A program made the position numbers and the translations under genes. DNA of 41,635 bases from an uncultured Candidatus Woesearchaeota archaeon (GTDB taxonomy: Archaea > Nanobdellota > Nanobdellia > UBA10117): NCBI GenBank assembly GCA_903864915.1, contig CAIPHS010000001.1, forward strand, positions 1 through 41,635. The letters are read 5' to 3'. The notes beneath the pieces were generated by a model. It saw only the letters and a program-made list of their open reading frames with translations, was not told the DNA's origin and did not search any database. This document shows positions 31,341 through 39,924 of the stretch, one piece after another; position 1 is the stretch's first letter, and each line of letters opens with the position of its first letter.

Positions 31341-33179
31341 TTACGCTCCGATAACAATCTGCATGTCGTCTGAAAGTATCTTCTTCAGGCTTTCAATGGT
31401 GTGCTTGCTGATTGGTGTTGGCGTGCCTGCGAACTTTTCAAGAACAGCATCAATTTCCTTCAGATTGGCGTTCTCTTCCTTTCCAAAGCCGCCGTCTTTC
31501 TCAATCATGTACTTGTGGATTGCAGTTTTCGGGTCAGAAGTGTCTTTTATTACGAAAGCCATATTTGACAGGAGCCAAATGTCTGCTTTCTTATTTCCGT
31601 CATTGTAAGTGGCGGATATCTTGAACTTTTCCACTTTCTTTCCTTTTTCAGCCCGTATCAAATCGAAAGTGGCTTTAGCCAATCTATCTTCATCGAAAGT
31701 TAAAGTAGCAATCTCGCGCAAGTCTGCCTTATTCTCTTTCTTCAGCTCGGCAAGCTTCTCCAGCACTTCAGTAAACTTTGCGGGCGCGAGTTTCTTGGCA
31801 ATAAGATTCTTCTCAAATTGCTTTGCAGCGTCAGCCTCAGTTGCCTTAACACCAACCATGCCAAGTGCTGCTAGAATATCTTCAGTTACTTTATCATCGA
31901 GTTCTTTCAACTCATGTCTTGACTGCTTGATTTCCAAGTCTTTGACTAATTTGTCAAGTCTTTCGAGATATTTCTCAGACTTCTCGAATAATTCCTCAAC
32001 CTGTTTCGCTGTGACATCCTTGATTTTGCCGTGCTCGATATCTTTTCTGAACTGCAGGATTTCCTCGAGTATCTTGACCCATTTTTCTTCCAATAAGCCT
32101 GGCTTGACGAAATGTATTTTCATCTGTTCAGGTGTTTCCTTTGGGTCTGGGGGAGGAATTCCAATTAGCATCAAAGCTCCCTGTGATGGTGTCAATGTTG
32201 ACCAAAAGAAATCTTCCAGTGCGATTTCCTTCAGCTTGAATTTTGTCCTTTCCAGGATTTGCTTTCCCGATTTGATGAAAGAATCAACAGCTTCCGGAGA
32301 AGGCGTTATCTTTCCCTGTTTCAGCAAGAGTTTCCATGGCTGGAACATTCCCCTGTCGTACAACGGGATGCCGTCACGAAGCATGGTGAATATGACTGCG
32401 TTTGCAGACCTGATGGAATCCCACATTTCCGTAAGGATGTAAACTTGGATGTTCAGCTTGTTCTTGACACCGGCAGCCATGGCCGCTTCCTCAGCCATTC
32501 CCCATATCATTCCGCGTAATCGTGATCTTAATTCTGAGGCAGTCATCCTTGTGACGTCTGTGTCGTCGACAACGACAAACGTGTCGATGTCTGACTCTTC
32601 GGTTGCTCGTCCCTTGACCAGTGAGCCAGCCAGAACATAGGAAACAATATACTTCTCAAACTTTTTGAGTACCATTTGCTTGTGTATTTCAGTAACTCTT
32701 AATGCTCCCACCCATCCAGTGTCGTAGATTGGCATCGCCATCGCCAATAATCCGAGAATCTCATACTTGCCTTTACTGCACATGTCCCAGATTTCTTCCA
32801 GAATAACAGCAGAAGTATTGATCTTTTCGAGGTGCTTTGCACCCAGCTCTTTCAGCTTCTTTTCAATCTCGTCCTTTTTCTTGAATTTCTCGTCAAAGGC
32901 ACCTTCGATGTCAAGCAAGACCAGCATATCCAATGCTTGTCCCTCACCTTTTGGCGGCAGGACAACTATGCCCTTGATTTCCTTCTTGTATAATTTGATG
33001 GCTTCGTTCTTGAATTTCTCAGCCTTTGATTTTACAGATTCGAAGAATTCTTTAGCCTTCTTGGCCATATCTGCCTGTTTCAGGGCATCTATTTTGGCCA
33101 TTTCTTCAGGAGAAACGGGAGCCTTTGGAATATTTTGATTAATAGCATATTTTGGTTCTTCTGGTTGCTTTTTTGCCAT
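31341..33179 (-). CDS. double nucleotidyltransferase-fold protein with HEPN-like C-region
   Basis: 612 aa. An active-type pol-beta-family NTase domain has GSLVKGRATEESDIDTF (G185, S186; Asp 197 and 199), then VYILTEMWDSIRSANAVIFTMLRDGIPLYDRG. An HEPN-like helical part follows with RKDIEHG (R378-x4-H383), the usual Rx4-6H motif. The first 170 residues look like a second, degenerate NTase copy: LDMLVLLDIEG, then AVILEEIWDMC...MAMPIYDTGW, lacking GS and DxD. The last 180 residues are charged and helical. MNT-HEPN proteins can be toxin-antitoxin or nucleotide-transfer systems; here both are on one chain. TATA-like CTTATAAAC is about 27 nt before the ATG. Confidence 0.78.
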   Translation of the reverse strand: MAKKQPEEPKYAINQNIPKAPVSPEEMAKIDALKQADMAKKAKEFFESVKSKAEKFKNEAIKLYKKEIKGIVVLPPKGEGQALDMLVLLDIEGAFDEKFKKKDEIEKKLKELGAKHLEKINTSAVILEEIWDMCSKGKYEILGLLAMAMPIYDTGWVGALRVTEIHKQMVLKKFEKYIVSYVLAGSLVKGRATEESDIDTFVVVDDTDVTRMTASELRSRLRGMIWGMAEEAAMAAGVKNKLNIQVYILTEMWDSIRSANAVIFTMLRDGIPLYDRGMFQPWKLLLKQGKITPSPEAVDSFIKSGKQILERTKFKLKEIALEDFFWSTLTPSQGALMLIGIPPPDPKETPEQMKIHFVKPGLLEEKWVKILEEILQFRKDIEHGKIKDVTAKQVEELFEKSEKYLERLDKLVKDLEIKQSRHELKELDDKVTEDILAALGMVGVKATEADAAKQFEKNLIAKKLAPAKFTEVLEKLAELKKENKADLREIATLTFDEDRLAKATFDLIRAEKGKKVEKFKISATYNDGNKKADIWLLSNMAFVIKDTSDPKTAIHKYMIEKDGGFGKEENANLKEIDAVLEKFAGTPTPISKHTIESLKKILSDDMQIVIGA

Positions 33180-33288
33180 AAAAACAAGTCCTAAAATTTG
33201 TTTATAAGGCTTTGCGTTATGTTTGCTGGATTATACAATTGGGCCTTCAACCAGAAATTTTTATAAGTGTTTACAAGTACAAACATAC

Positions 33289-33489
33289 ATGACATACAGC
33301 AGCAACGCATCAATAAATTATGTTAGCAGCTATTCACCTAGCAGGAAGTTTGATGGTTCAAACAATGCCAGCGTAACCTACTCAACGCCCCAGTTTTACG
33401 CATCCAAAATGACGAAGGTGAATTATGATTTCTTCAAAACAAATGCGACATACACTGCACCGTCAGAAGCACAAATCTTTACGCTTTGA
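33289..33489 (+). CDS. small Ser/Tyr/Asn-rich protein
   Basis: 66 aa, start MTYSSNASINYVSSYSPSRK, low complexity, no hydrophobic helix, no family. ATG 33289 is about 27 nt after TTTTTATAAG (33257-33266), stronger evidence than the upstream open frame to 33223. TGTTT/AAACA flanking (about 33267-33284) gives a short inverted repeat between the TATA box and the start. It is transcribed against the two NTase-HEPN genes on either side. Confidence 0.5.
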   Translation: MTYSSNASINYVSSYSPSRKFDGSNNASVTYSTPQFYASKMTKVNYDFFKTNATYTAPSEAQIFTL

Positions 33490-33492
33490 TTT

Positions 33493-34344
33493 TTATTGCT
33501 TTTTCAGGAAATCGTGCTCGCCTTCCTTCGCGAGCTTTTCCATGATTCTTGTAAAATCATGCACGCGTCTGTACCATTTCTCAAGCACATCACCTTCAAT
33601 CCTGTGTACCTTGTGGTTCTTTATGTTGTGCGCAATAACGTAAAGCTCGGAATACCATTCAACATACTGCTTACTTAATTTATTTTTCTTGACATATGTT
33701 TCAGTAAGCATTTCTGCAATGTGTTCCGGCGAAGGCGGCGTCAGTCCCTTTACCATCAAAGCCGCATGTGCTGAATCAACCGTTGCCCAGTGCAAGTCAT
33801 CAATTGCAGACATAGTTTTTATCCTTGATCTCAGCAGGTGCATAGGCACTCGTGACAAAACTGTGTAGATTGCTTCTGAAGTAGGTCTTATCCTTCCCTG
33901 CATCAGCAAATATTTCAGCGGCTCAAAGAAACCCAGGTCAAGCAGGGCTATTCCATACCTGAGCATGTTGATGACTGTGGGGTCTCCAGCCCTTACATTA
34001 TCCCAGAAAGCAGAAAGCGCAACAGTGTTTACGTGCAATTTATCCCTGTTCGAATCACTCTTGATAATTTTGAATAATTCCTCGCGGTACCAGGAGACTA
34101 CTTCCTCATCCCAAACCATCGATACGTTATCAACAATAATGACTACGTCAATATCAGATTCCGGCTTTGGCGTGCCCTTGGCGGCTGAGCCGAATAAAAC
34201 AACAGATAATACCACAGGGCCAAATTGCTTGTACACTTTGGCCGCAAAATCATAAGCTATCTTGTAATCCTTTTCAGGAACGTTTGTCTTGCGCAATTCA
34301 TCCCTTTTTGTCGGAATCGGTAATTTCTTTTCAGCAATCGGCAT
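33493..34344 (-). CDS. nucleotidyltransferase-HEPN protein, paralogue of the 31.3-33.2 kb gene
   Basis: 283 aa. NTase motif VVLFGSAAKGTPKPESDIDVVII (G52, S53; Asp 64 and 66) here shortened to its key residues, then VALSAFWDNVRAGDPTVINMLRYGIALLDLG, matching the 612-aa protein's WD...MLRDGIPLYDRG. The second half is helical, HEPN-like (DDLHWATVDSAHAALMVKGL; ELYVIAHNIKNHK), but I see no clean RxxxxH there. Possible functions are nucleotide transfer to a protein or RNA. It has a strong Shine-Dalgarno sequence. Confidence 0.78.
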   Translation of the reverse strand: MPIAEKKLPIPTKRDELRKTNVPEKDYKIAYDFAAKVYKQFGPVVLSVVLFGSAAKGTPKPESDIDVVIIVDNVSMVWDEEVVSWYREELFKIIKSDSNRDKLHVNTVALSAFWDNVRAGDPTVINMLRYGIALLDLGFFEPLKYLLMQGRIRPTSEAIYTVLSRVPMHLLRSRIKTMSAIDDLHWATVDSAHAALMVKGLTPPSPEHIAEMLTETYVKKNKLSKQYVEWYSELYVIAHNIKNHKVHRIEGDVLEKWYRRVHDFTRIMEKLAKEGEHDFLKKQ

Positions 34345-34350
34345 TATACA

Positions 34351-34356
34351 TCCTCC
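34351..34356 (-). promoter_or_regulatory. strong Shine-Dalgarno sequence
   Basis: GGAGGA on the minus strand, 6 nt before ATG 34344. It is one of the few strong ribosome-binding sites in a mostly leaderless window and fixes the start. A TATA-like TTTATAA (34368-34375) lies just upstream, so this gene may have its own promoter or be read from the operon before it. Confidence 0.6.
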
Positions 34357-34404
34357 TTTTCTGTGCGATTATAAATATGGTTTATCACTCTTTCATCATT
34401 ATCA

Positions 34405-36288
34405 CTAAGCATTTGGTGTCCCTGCGAACTGGCTTCTCTGTGCAGTGCCTGGCACCGCTGCTAATGAAGGTGGCAGCCCCGTAAAGCCCGCACCGTATTC
34501 TGAATAGTGTATTGGTGGCAGCATCAAGCCATAACCTGCTGAGTAGGCGCTCGAACCCATGAAATAGCCTCCAGCCATCGGTGATTCGCCACCCCACGTA
34601 GGAGATCCCTGAAAGCCATAAGCTGGCGCATTGAAATATTGCATCGTTTTTATAGTTGGATTCTCACCAAAGTTCATTACATAGCCGCCAGCTTCAACTA
34701 TTCCCCTGATGTTTGGTGGAATCTTGCCATCTTTTTTCAACTGGTCAAGTATTTTTGTGATCGGCACATTGCCCATTCCAGGTGCAAGGTGCGCATCAAA
34801 AGAGCCGAAATTATCATGGATATGTACGTGTTTTACATCCTTTGCAAGATTCTTCAGTTCAGCAGCAATCTGGTCCTCATTATAGCCGTATCTTCTCATT
34901 AGGTTAATATGACCAACATCCCATGTGGCGCCAATGATATCTTCAGCAATTTTCTTTGCCGCGTCTGGTTTCAGGTTCTTATCGGAGACAAGCCTGTCCG
35001 CAAACATTTTTCTTGACGCATCAACAAGCGACTTCAAACTGTCTCCGCGCGCGAAGGCTTTATCGGTCTCGTTCTCAATTGTGATGATTGGTGCCTGTTC
35101 AACACCCATTATGCCCGCATCCCTTATGCCCTTCGCGTCTTCCTTGTTAAGAAATTTTTCAGGATGGCTTGAGATATCATAGCTCCTCATTGCCGCAGAA
35201 GCAAAAGTCTCAGCAGCCTTCGGAAGTGCAAATTCTTCAGCAGACTTGAAAAGCTTTGGTTTTGCCACAGCTAGTACGTGTGTGATTTTTGCCAGGTCTG
35301 GCGTCATAGCTTCATAGCTTTCGGCTTGTTGCACTTTCTTGTAACTTTGCGTAACAATATCTCTCATTTCAGGGCTGAATGCCTCTGGATTTGCACGATA
35401 TGCGTGGTCGAACGTAGTTGTTACGGCAGACATAAAGTCTTTAGAGTAAGCACGCTTTCTGTCCTCGAGTAAAGGTAGTTGTTCTGAGGGTGTGTTTTTG
35501 TCAGCTATTAACTGTTCAGTTCTTCTTATCTCCGCAAGATAATCGAGAGGTTTTCTTTTCATTTCATCCCACTGCGTTAAATTGTAATTTTCAAGCTTTT
35601 CCTTCGGCGACCAGAAGTGTCGCAAACCCGGAGCAGTCTCCCTGAACTCGCCCTGTATGGGTATCAATTGCCCGGAGACAGTGTCCACAGCAATCATCGC
35701 TTGCGGGATAATGCCTTTTAACAATGATTCCTTAAGTTCCTTGTGAGCATCTTTCTCGCCAACATTTTTTTCGTATGTTTCCAGTTCTCTTAGCATTTCA
35801 CCCGCTTTTTGAGTGTTATAAAAAGTCTGGTCTGCCGGAAGCTGGCTGGCATGGATGTTAAGAGGCACATTTGGGCCAACCAAAGCTGCCTTTTCAACAA
35901 TAGAATTAAGATGCTGTTGGGTGGCTCTCCATTGGTTTTCATCAAACTTGTTTTCTGAGAAGCCTGTTGCCTCCATCATGGGTGCGTGTATTGAAATTGG
36001 GGTAGGTCTGCCATCTTTGGTAAAATCGCGAATTAATAATTTGCCAAGCCTTCTGGCTTCCGCGAACATTTCCCGTGGTATGACTTCAAACTTTTGAGGG
36101 TCGATTACTGAAAGCTCGACATTTTCTATTCCGGAAGCCGGCAAGCTGAGCAAATCTTTCATTGCCTTGCCTGGTTCTAAGGACGTTGATGCGCCGAGAT
36201 AAGCATTCGCCCATTGGATGTTGCTTGGCGCTTTGTTAGGGTCCATTGCAGTCATATAAGAGCCGGCCTGTCCGTACATAGTAGGCAT
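34405..36288 (-). CDS. TIM-barrel protein (AP-endonuclease/xylose-isomerase-like) with Gly/Tyr/Pro-rich tail
   Basis: 627 aa. Barrel strands typical of sugar-phosphate isomerase/epimerase or endonuclease IV-like proteins include IENVELSVID, TPISIHAPMMEATG, PIITIENETD, ATWDVGHINLMRRYGY and VKHVHIHDNFGSFDAHL, with His, Glu, Asp and His in metal-ligand positions. A helical insertion (about residues 165-370) separates early and late strands. The last 80 residues are low complexity (FQGSPTWGGESPMAGG; YSEYGAGFTGLPPS). Substrate unknown. An AGGT lies 5 nt before the ATG. It is the third gene of a minus-strand operon. Confidence 0.7.
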   Translation of the reverse strand: MPTMYGQAGSYMTAMDPNKAPSNIQWANAYLGASTSLEPGKAMKDLLSLPASGIENVELSVIDPQKFEVIPREMFAEARRLGKLLIRDFTKDGRPTPISIHAPMMEATGFSENKFDENQWRATQQHLNSIVEKAALVGPNVPLNIHASQLPADQTFYNTQKAGEMLRELETYEKNVGEKDAHKELKESLLKGIIPQAMIAVDTVSGQLIPIQGEFRETAPGLRHFWSPKEKLENYNLTQWDEMKRKPLDYLAEIRRTEQLIADKNTPSEQLPLLEDRKRAYSKDFMSAVTTTFDHAYRANPEAFSPEMRDIVTQSYKKVQQAESYEAMTPDLAKITHVLAVAKPKLFKSAEEFALPKAAETFASAAMRSYDISSHPEKFLNKEDAKGIRDAGIMGVEQAPIITIENETDKAFARGDSLKSLVDASRKMFADRLVSDKNLKPDAAKKIAEDIIGATWDVGHINLMRRYGYNEDQIAAELKNLAKDVKHVHIHDNFGSFDAHLAPGMGNVPITKILDQLKKDGKIPPNIRGIVEAGGYVMNFGENPTIKTMQYFNAPAYGFQGSPTWGGESPMAGGYFMGSSAYSAGYGLMLPPIHYSEYGAGFTGLPPSLAAVPGTAQRSQFAGTPNA

Positions 36289-36300
36289 AGTTTACCTCAG

Positions 36301-36936
36301 TCAAACCCGTGTTTTATACTTTTCCTCAGTCTTTTTCCCTACTGAGAATACGTTTGAAATGTAATCAATAACTCTGGAGTAATCCGAGCTCCCAACTTCA
36401 CTTATTCCTAAAGATTCCTTTACAACATCAAAGACCTGCTTTTTTCGTTCTTCCGGCATAGCTTGCCATTCTTGCGGTGTAAATTTGTTTACAAGCTGCT
36501 GCTGTTCTGACAAATAAAAGCGCATGCTGTCAATCACTCTCTGGTGCTCATATGAGGCGGATGGTGGTGCATATTTGACGCCGGGGCCTGCTGCCGCAAC
36601 ATTAGTTGTTGGCTGGCTTTCCACTTCTTTTTCCAAAGTCGAGACTTGCTCCCTTCGCTGCACATATTTTATTGCTGGCAAAATCTCTCCGGCAGATATG
36701 TTGGGAGCAACTTCTGTTACAGACTCGAGTTTTTCCTCGAGAGGAACTTCCTTCTCAAATTTCTTTTCATGCCTAAGATGCTTTAAAGTTTCACCCAGAA
36801 GTTTCTGAACTTTCTTATTCAGCTTTGGCGTCTTAGTTTTCTTCAGAACAGATTCGAGATAATTCTTTTTATCATCAAGTGATTTAAGTTTTTCAAGTTC
36901 TTCCTTTACAGATTTAAGAGATAACTTTGCGATTAT
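36301..36936 (-). CDS. coiled-coil protein with a possible ATA start
   Basis: 211 aa if it starts at ATA 36936, which overlaps the upstream TAA as ATAA, matching the ATGA junctions seen elsewhere. The first canonical start is TTG 36681, but 85 codons before it are coherent coding sequence (LKSVKEELEKLKSLDDKKNY; LNKKVQKLLGETLKHLRHEK). The middle is flexible (PTTNVAAAGPGVKYAPPSAS) and the C-terminus is a compact helical domain (QQQLVNKFTPQEWQAMPEER). No family. A sequence error turning ATG to ATA is the other explanation. Confidence 0.6.
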   Translation of the reverse strand: MIAKLSLKSVKEELEKLKSLDDKKNYLESVLKKTKTPKLNKKVQKLLGETLKHLRHEKKFEKEVPLEEKLESVTEVAPNISAGEILPAIKYVQRREQVSTLEKEVESQPTTNVAAAGPGVKYAPPSASYEHQRVIDSMRFYLSEQQQLVNKFTPQEWQAMPEERKKQVFDVVKESLGISEVGSSDYSRVIDYISNVFSVGKKTEEKYKTRV

Positions 36937-38648
36937 GGAGGTGTTGGCATGCCGTGCTGTTTCTTGAAAACATCATAGACTTTGAATGACCCTTTTTTTG
37001 CATTTTCCTCAGCGACGAGCATCAGCCGTGCCATATTCCAGGCATCCTTGCCCCCTCGCACTGATTTTGGCAGGCTCTTGTAAATACCTTGTGCCTGCAT
37101 CTGGAATTTCTTTATTGTGCCAAATGTTTCTTTTATGAATTTTGGGAACGGGATTGCAAACTTAAGTTGCTTCTTCTCCTCTTTTTTCTCTTCTTTTTCT
37201 TCCTTCATGTATTTATCCAAATCATTGGACATTGCTTCAAGAGAATGCTTGGTCATGTCATCTACAAAGTCGAGGATTTCATCTTCCTTAAATTCCTTCA
37301 GAAGGTCTACGTGCTTCTTTTGCAGAGCATAACCAACAAACATGAAAACTTTCTTTCCGGTGAAGCCATAACCGCGCTCCTGCCTGGCTCCGACAACAGT
37401 TACTGGCGCACCCCTGAAAGCCATTCGCACTTCAATCGCAGTGAATGGCATGTCATTCTTACGTTCTTCAGAAAGTGCCAGCTCTTTTTTAATATAGCCA
37501 GGCATATTTACAACTTCCACCTTGGCGGCCTTTGTGCCTAAAAGTTCTAGATACATCTGAACTGAGTGGAAAGATGATGGCGTGGCTGCAGAGCCCAAGC
37601 CCAGTTCAGCATGCTTCTTCAGCATATCTTCGTATTCAACGGGCATCAGTTTGTTGGCTGCGATAAGATAGGGCCTCGCCCATTTTGTGTAGACTTTTAG
37701 GGCATCATTCTGCGCTTTCAGGTAAGATTTTTCCACATTGTAGCGCATTTTCAGCTCTTTTTCAGAAAGATAAATCCAGTCAATGAATTCCTTTACTCTG
37801 GGCCCAAGAATTCTTTTTACAACCTCTGTTAAGTCCATCTTTTTGACATTTTCAATTGCCTTGTCCTTGATTTCCGAGATTTTTTTGGAGTCAGCATCAG
37901 ACTTGTACCATTCATGCACGGGCACAATCATAAATGAGTCTCTTAATGTTATGAAATTCAGTTGCGCTGCCAACACATCTATTGCGGCATTTCCTTTGGT
38001 CTTGTCAACTTCGTTCAGCCATATGCCTTTCAGGGCATCCATCCCTGTTTGCTTTTGCCCAGGGCTTTGTGAGCTTATATCCTTGTAATGGCTGAGCCGC
38101 ACATCAAAAGTTTTCAGGTCATACAACAAATTGATCATAGATTTGATGACCATGTTGATGGTTCCGAAAAGCCCCTGGGCACCGCCTCCGCCCGCAATCC
38201 TTGATTCCATAGCAGTCCTTCGGCCGCCCATTTCACCGAAATAACCGGAAGATTCGGAGCTTGCAAAGAAATCTGCAGACTTTTCGACGTCGTAGTTAAG
38301 CGCTTCGCGCATGAAATCCAATACCCAGTAATAATCTGGCTCCATTGACTCGCCAAAAACATCATGAGTCAGGTTGTATGTTTCTATCGGGTCTCCTTTT
38401 AGCACCTGAGTTACGCTAAACTTCTTCTCTTTTAATTTCACATTAATTTCTCTTAGCAGTTTAGTCTTCTCTTTTTTTCTTTCATTTTCTGGATATGACT
38501 CGTCAATTTTTGCCAAAAGTAAATCAAGTTTGTTTCGGGCTTTGGTAAATTGTGTCTTGCCGCTTTTGTCTTTAGTGGCTGTGAGCTCCCCTATCTCTTT
38601 TTTGGCCTTCTCGCTAGTAGCTTTATATTTGTCTTCATCAGCAGCCAT
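36933..38648 (-). CDS. large unknown cytosolic protein
   Basis: 571 aa. The N-terminal 100 residues are charged coiled coil; the middle has DYYWVLDFMREALNYDVEK, a Gly-rich loop (AGGGGAQGLFG), long helices, and beta segments FTAIEVRMAFRGAPVTVVGA and KVFMFVGYALQKKHVDLLKEF. A Lys/Glu run (MKEEKEEKKEEKKQ) links to a C-terminal helical part. No catalytic motif or TM segment is seen. First gene of the operon with the coiled-coil and TIM-barrel proteins. The start follows a TTTAAAAAT stretch by about 25 nt. Confidence 0.6.
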   Translation of the reverse strand: MAADEDKYKATSEKAKKEIGELTATKDKSGKTQFTKARNKLDLLLAKIDESYPENERKKEKTKLLREINVKLKEKKFSVTQVLKGDPIETYNLTHDVFGESMEPDYYWVLDFMREALNYDVEKSADFFASSESSGYFGEMGGRRTAMESRIAGGGGAQGLFGTINMVIKSMINLLYDLKTFDVRLSHYKDISSQSPGQKQTGMDALKGIWLNEVDKTKGNAAIDVLAAQLNFITLRDSFMIVPVHEWYKSDADSKKISEIKDKAIENVKKMDLTEVVKRILGPRVKEFIDWIYLSEKELKMRYNVEKSYLKAQNDALKVYTKWARPYLIAANKLMPVEYEDMLKKHAELGLGSAATPSSFHSVQMYLELLGTKAAKVEVVNMPGYIKKELALSEERKNDMPFTAIEVRMAFRGAPVTVVGARQERGYGFTGKKVFMFVGYALQKKHVDLLKEFKEDEILDFVDDMTKHSLEAMSNDLDKYMKEEKEEKKEEKKQLKFAIPFPKFIKETFGTIKKFQMQAQGIYKSLPKSVRGGKDAWNMARLMLVAEENAKKGSFKVYDVFKKQHGMPTPP

Positions 38649-38732
38649 TACTTATTTCTGTTATTCCGTATTTTTAAAGCTGTCTTTAACCTCAGTAAAT
38701 TTATATACTATAAAGCGGATGTTTTGCTGGCT

Positions 38733-39122
38733 ATGGCATGGTTCAAGAAAAAGAGAAAAGATGACTATCTCGAAGTAACTCCGCCTGCAGAAGAAGGCGG
38801 TTACGGGCCGGCAGGTTATCCTGGAATGCCGCCGCAAGGCATGCCTCCGCAGAACCAGGGAATGCCTGGAATGGAGAATATGCCAGCACCGGAATTCCCG
38901 CCGATGCAGCAACAGATGCCTCCACCACTCATGCCGGCATCAATGGGCCAGTCGATGGGATCACCTCCTGAAATGGAGCACCTGAGGCAGCAGGTTGAAT
39001 CAATAAATTACAAACTTGACACTTTGAAAGCAGTACTTGACTCAATAAACAGCAGGCTTGCCAATGTAGAATCTGCATTGAAGGCTTCCCCGACAGAAAG
39101 GGGCGAAGGCTGGACCTACTAA
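38733..39122 (+). CDS. Pro/Met/Gln-rich protein with C-terminal coiled coil
   Basis: 129 aa. It starts MAWFKKKRKDDYLEVTPP, followed by about 60 residues of Pro/Met/Gln/Gly repeats (PGMPPQGMPPQNQGMPGM) and a coiled coil with leucine-type heptads (LRQQVESINYKLDTLKAVLD). The order suggests an adaptor, with a basic amphipathic N-terminus, flexible linker and oligomerising end. AATTTATATACT about 27-30 nt before the ATG sets the start. Its stop overlaps the next ATG (TAATG). Confidence 0.65.
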   Translation: MAWFKKKRKDDYLEVTPPAEEGGYGPAGYPGMPPQGMPPQNQGMPGMENMPAPEFPPMQQQMPPPLMPASMGQSMGSPPEMEHLRQQVESINYKLDTLKAVLDSINSRLANVESALKASPTERGEGWTY

Positions 39123-39919
39123 TGGGGTTCCTTAACACCTACTTCATCCAACCGATTTATACAGATTCAAGCTACAATCTTGTCAACACAACGGTTTATG
39201 CCCTGATTGCGATTGCTGCCCTGTTTGGCATCTACAAGATACTGCAGAAACTCAATTTCAAGGTTGACAACAGGTTTTTCTATGCACTTTTGCCATTCAT
39301 AGTGTTCGGCTCATCAGTAAGGGCTCTTGTGGACCATGAAATCCTTAAGTCTGGTTTTTGGTTTGTCAGCCCAGGCATTTATCTCCTGACTGCAGCAATT
39401 TTCCTGGGAATATTCTTTTTGTCATATTTTATCGGAAAACACAAGGGTGAAAATGCCTGGAAACGCACCTTAATTTCAGGCATCTTGTTAGATGCGATTT
39501 TATGGACCTATGCAGCTTCAAAAAGCATCAAGTTCACAAATCTAATTTACGGCGCCGGAATCATTTGCCTTGCTTTGCTGGCCAGCATAATCCTATATTT
39601 CATTTTCAGGAAGACCAAATTCATAGGCGGAAAATATTTCCTGCCGTTCCCGGCACACATGTTTGATGCATCAGCTACTTTTATCGCAGTTGATTTTTTG
39701 GGAGCTATTGAAAAGCATCCGTTGCCAAACATGATCAGCAGTTTTGTCGGCACAGCCGCAATAATGTATGCACTAAAACTGATTGTGCTGATACCTTTGA
39801 TGTATTTGTTGAACAAGGAGTTCAAGGACAAGAACTTTGTAGCTTATTTGGCAATCGCGATAGCAGTTTTGGGTCTTGCGGAAGGCCTCAGGGATTTGCT
39901 GACAATAATTATTGTTTAG
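39122..39919 (+). CDS. DUF63 archaeal membrane protein
   Basis: 265 aa, about eight TM segments. DUF63 marks are YNLVNTTVYALIAIAALFGIYK, FIVFGSSVRALVDHEIL, SGFWFVSPGIYLLTAAIF and HMFDASATFIAVDF. The family is archaeal and of unknown function. It is translationally coupled to the coiled-coil adaptor-like gene through TAATG. It converges with the CBS gene. Confidence 0.85.
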   Translation: MGFLNTYFIQPIYTDSSYNLVNTTVYALIAIAALFGIYKILQKLNFKVDNRFFYALLPFIVFGSSVRALVDHEILKSGFWFVSPGIYLLTAAIFLGIFFLSYFIGKHKGENAWKRTLISGILLDAILWTYAASKSIKFTNLIYGAGIICLALLASIILYFIFRKTKFIGGKYFLPFPAHMFDASATFIAVDFLGAIEKHPLPNMISSFVGTAAIMYALKLIVLIPLMYLLNKEFKDKNFVAYLAIAIAVLGLAEGLRDLLTIIIV

Positions 39920-39924
39920 GAGTT

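Noticed and set aside
31609-32442. 277-aa open frame opposite the double NTase gene
   Set aside because: Ser/Phe-rich translation of the antisense of a Lys/Glu-rich gene, with no promoter and no recognisable fold.
37089-37541. 150-aa open frame opposite the 571-aa gene
   Set aside because: Leu/Phe-run translation arising from the antisense of a Lys/Glu-rich linker.
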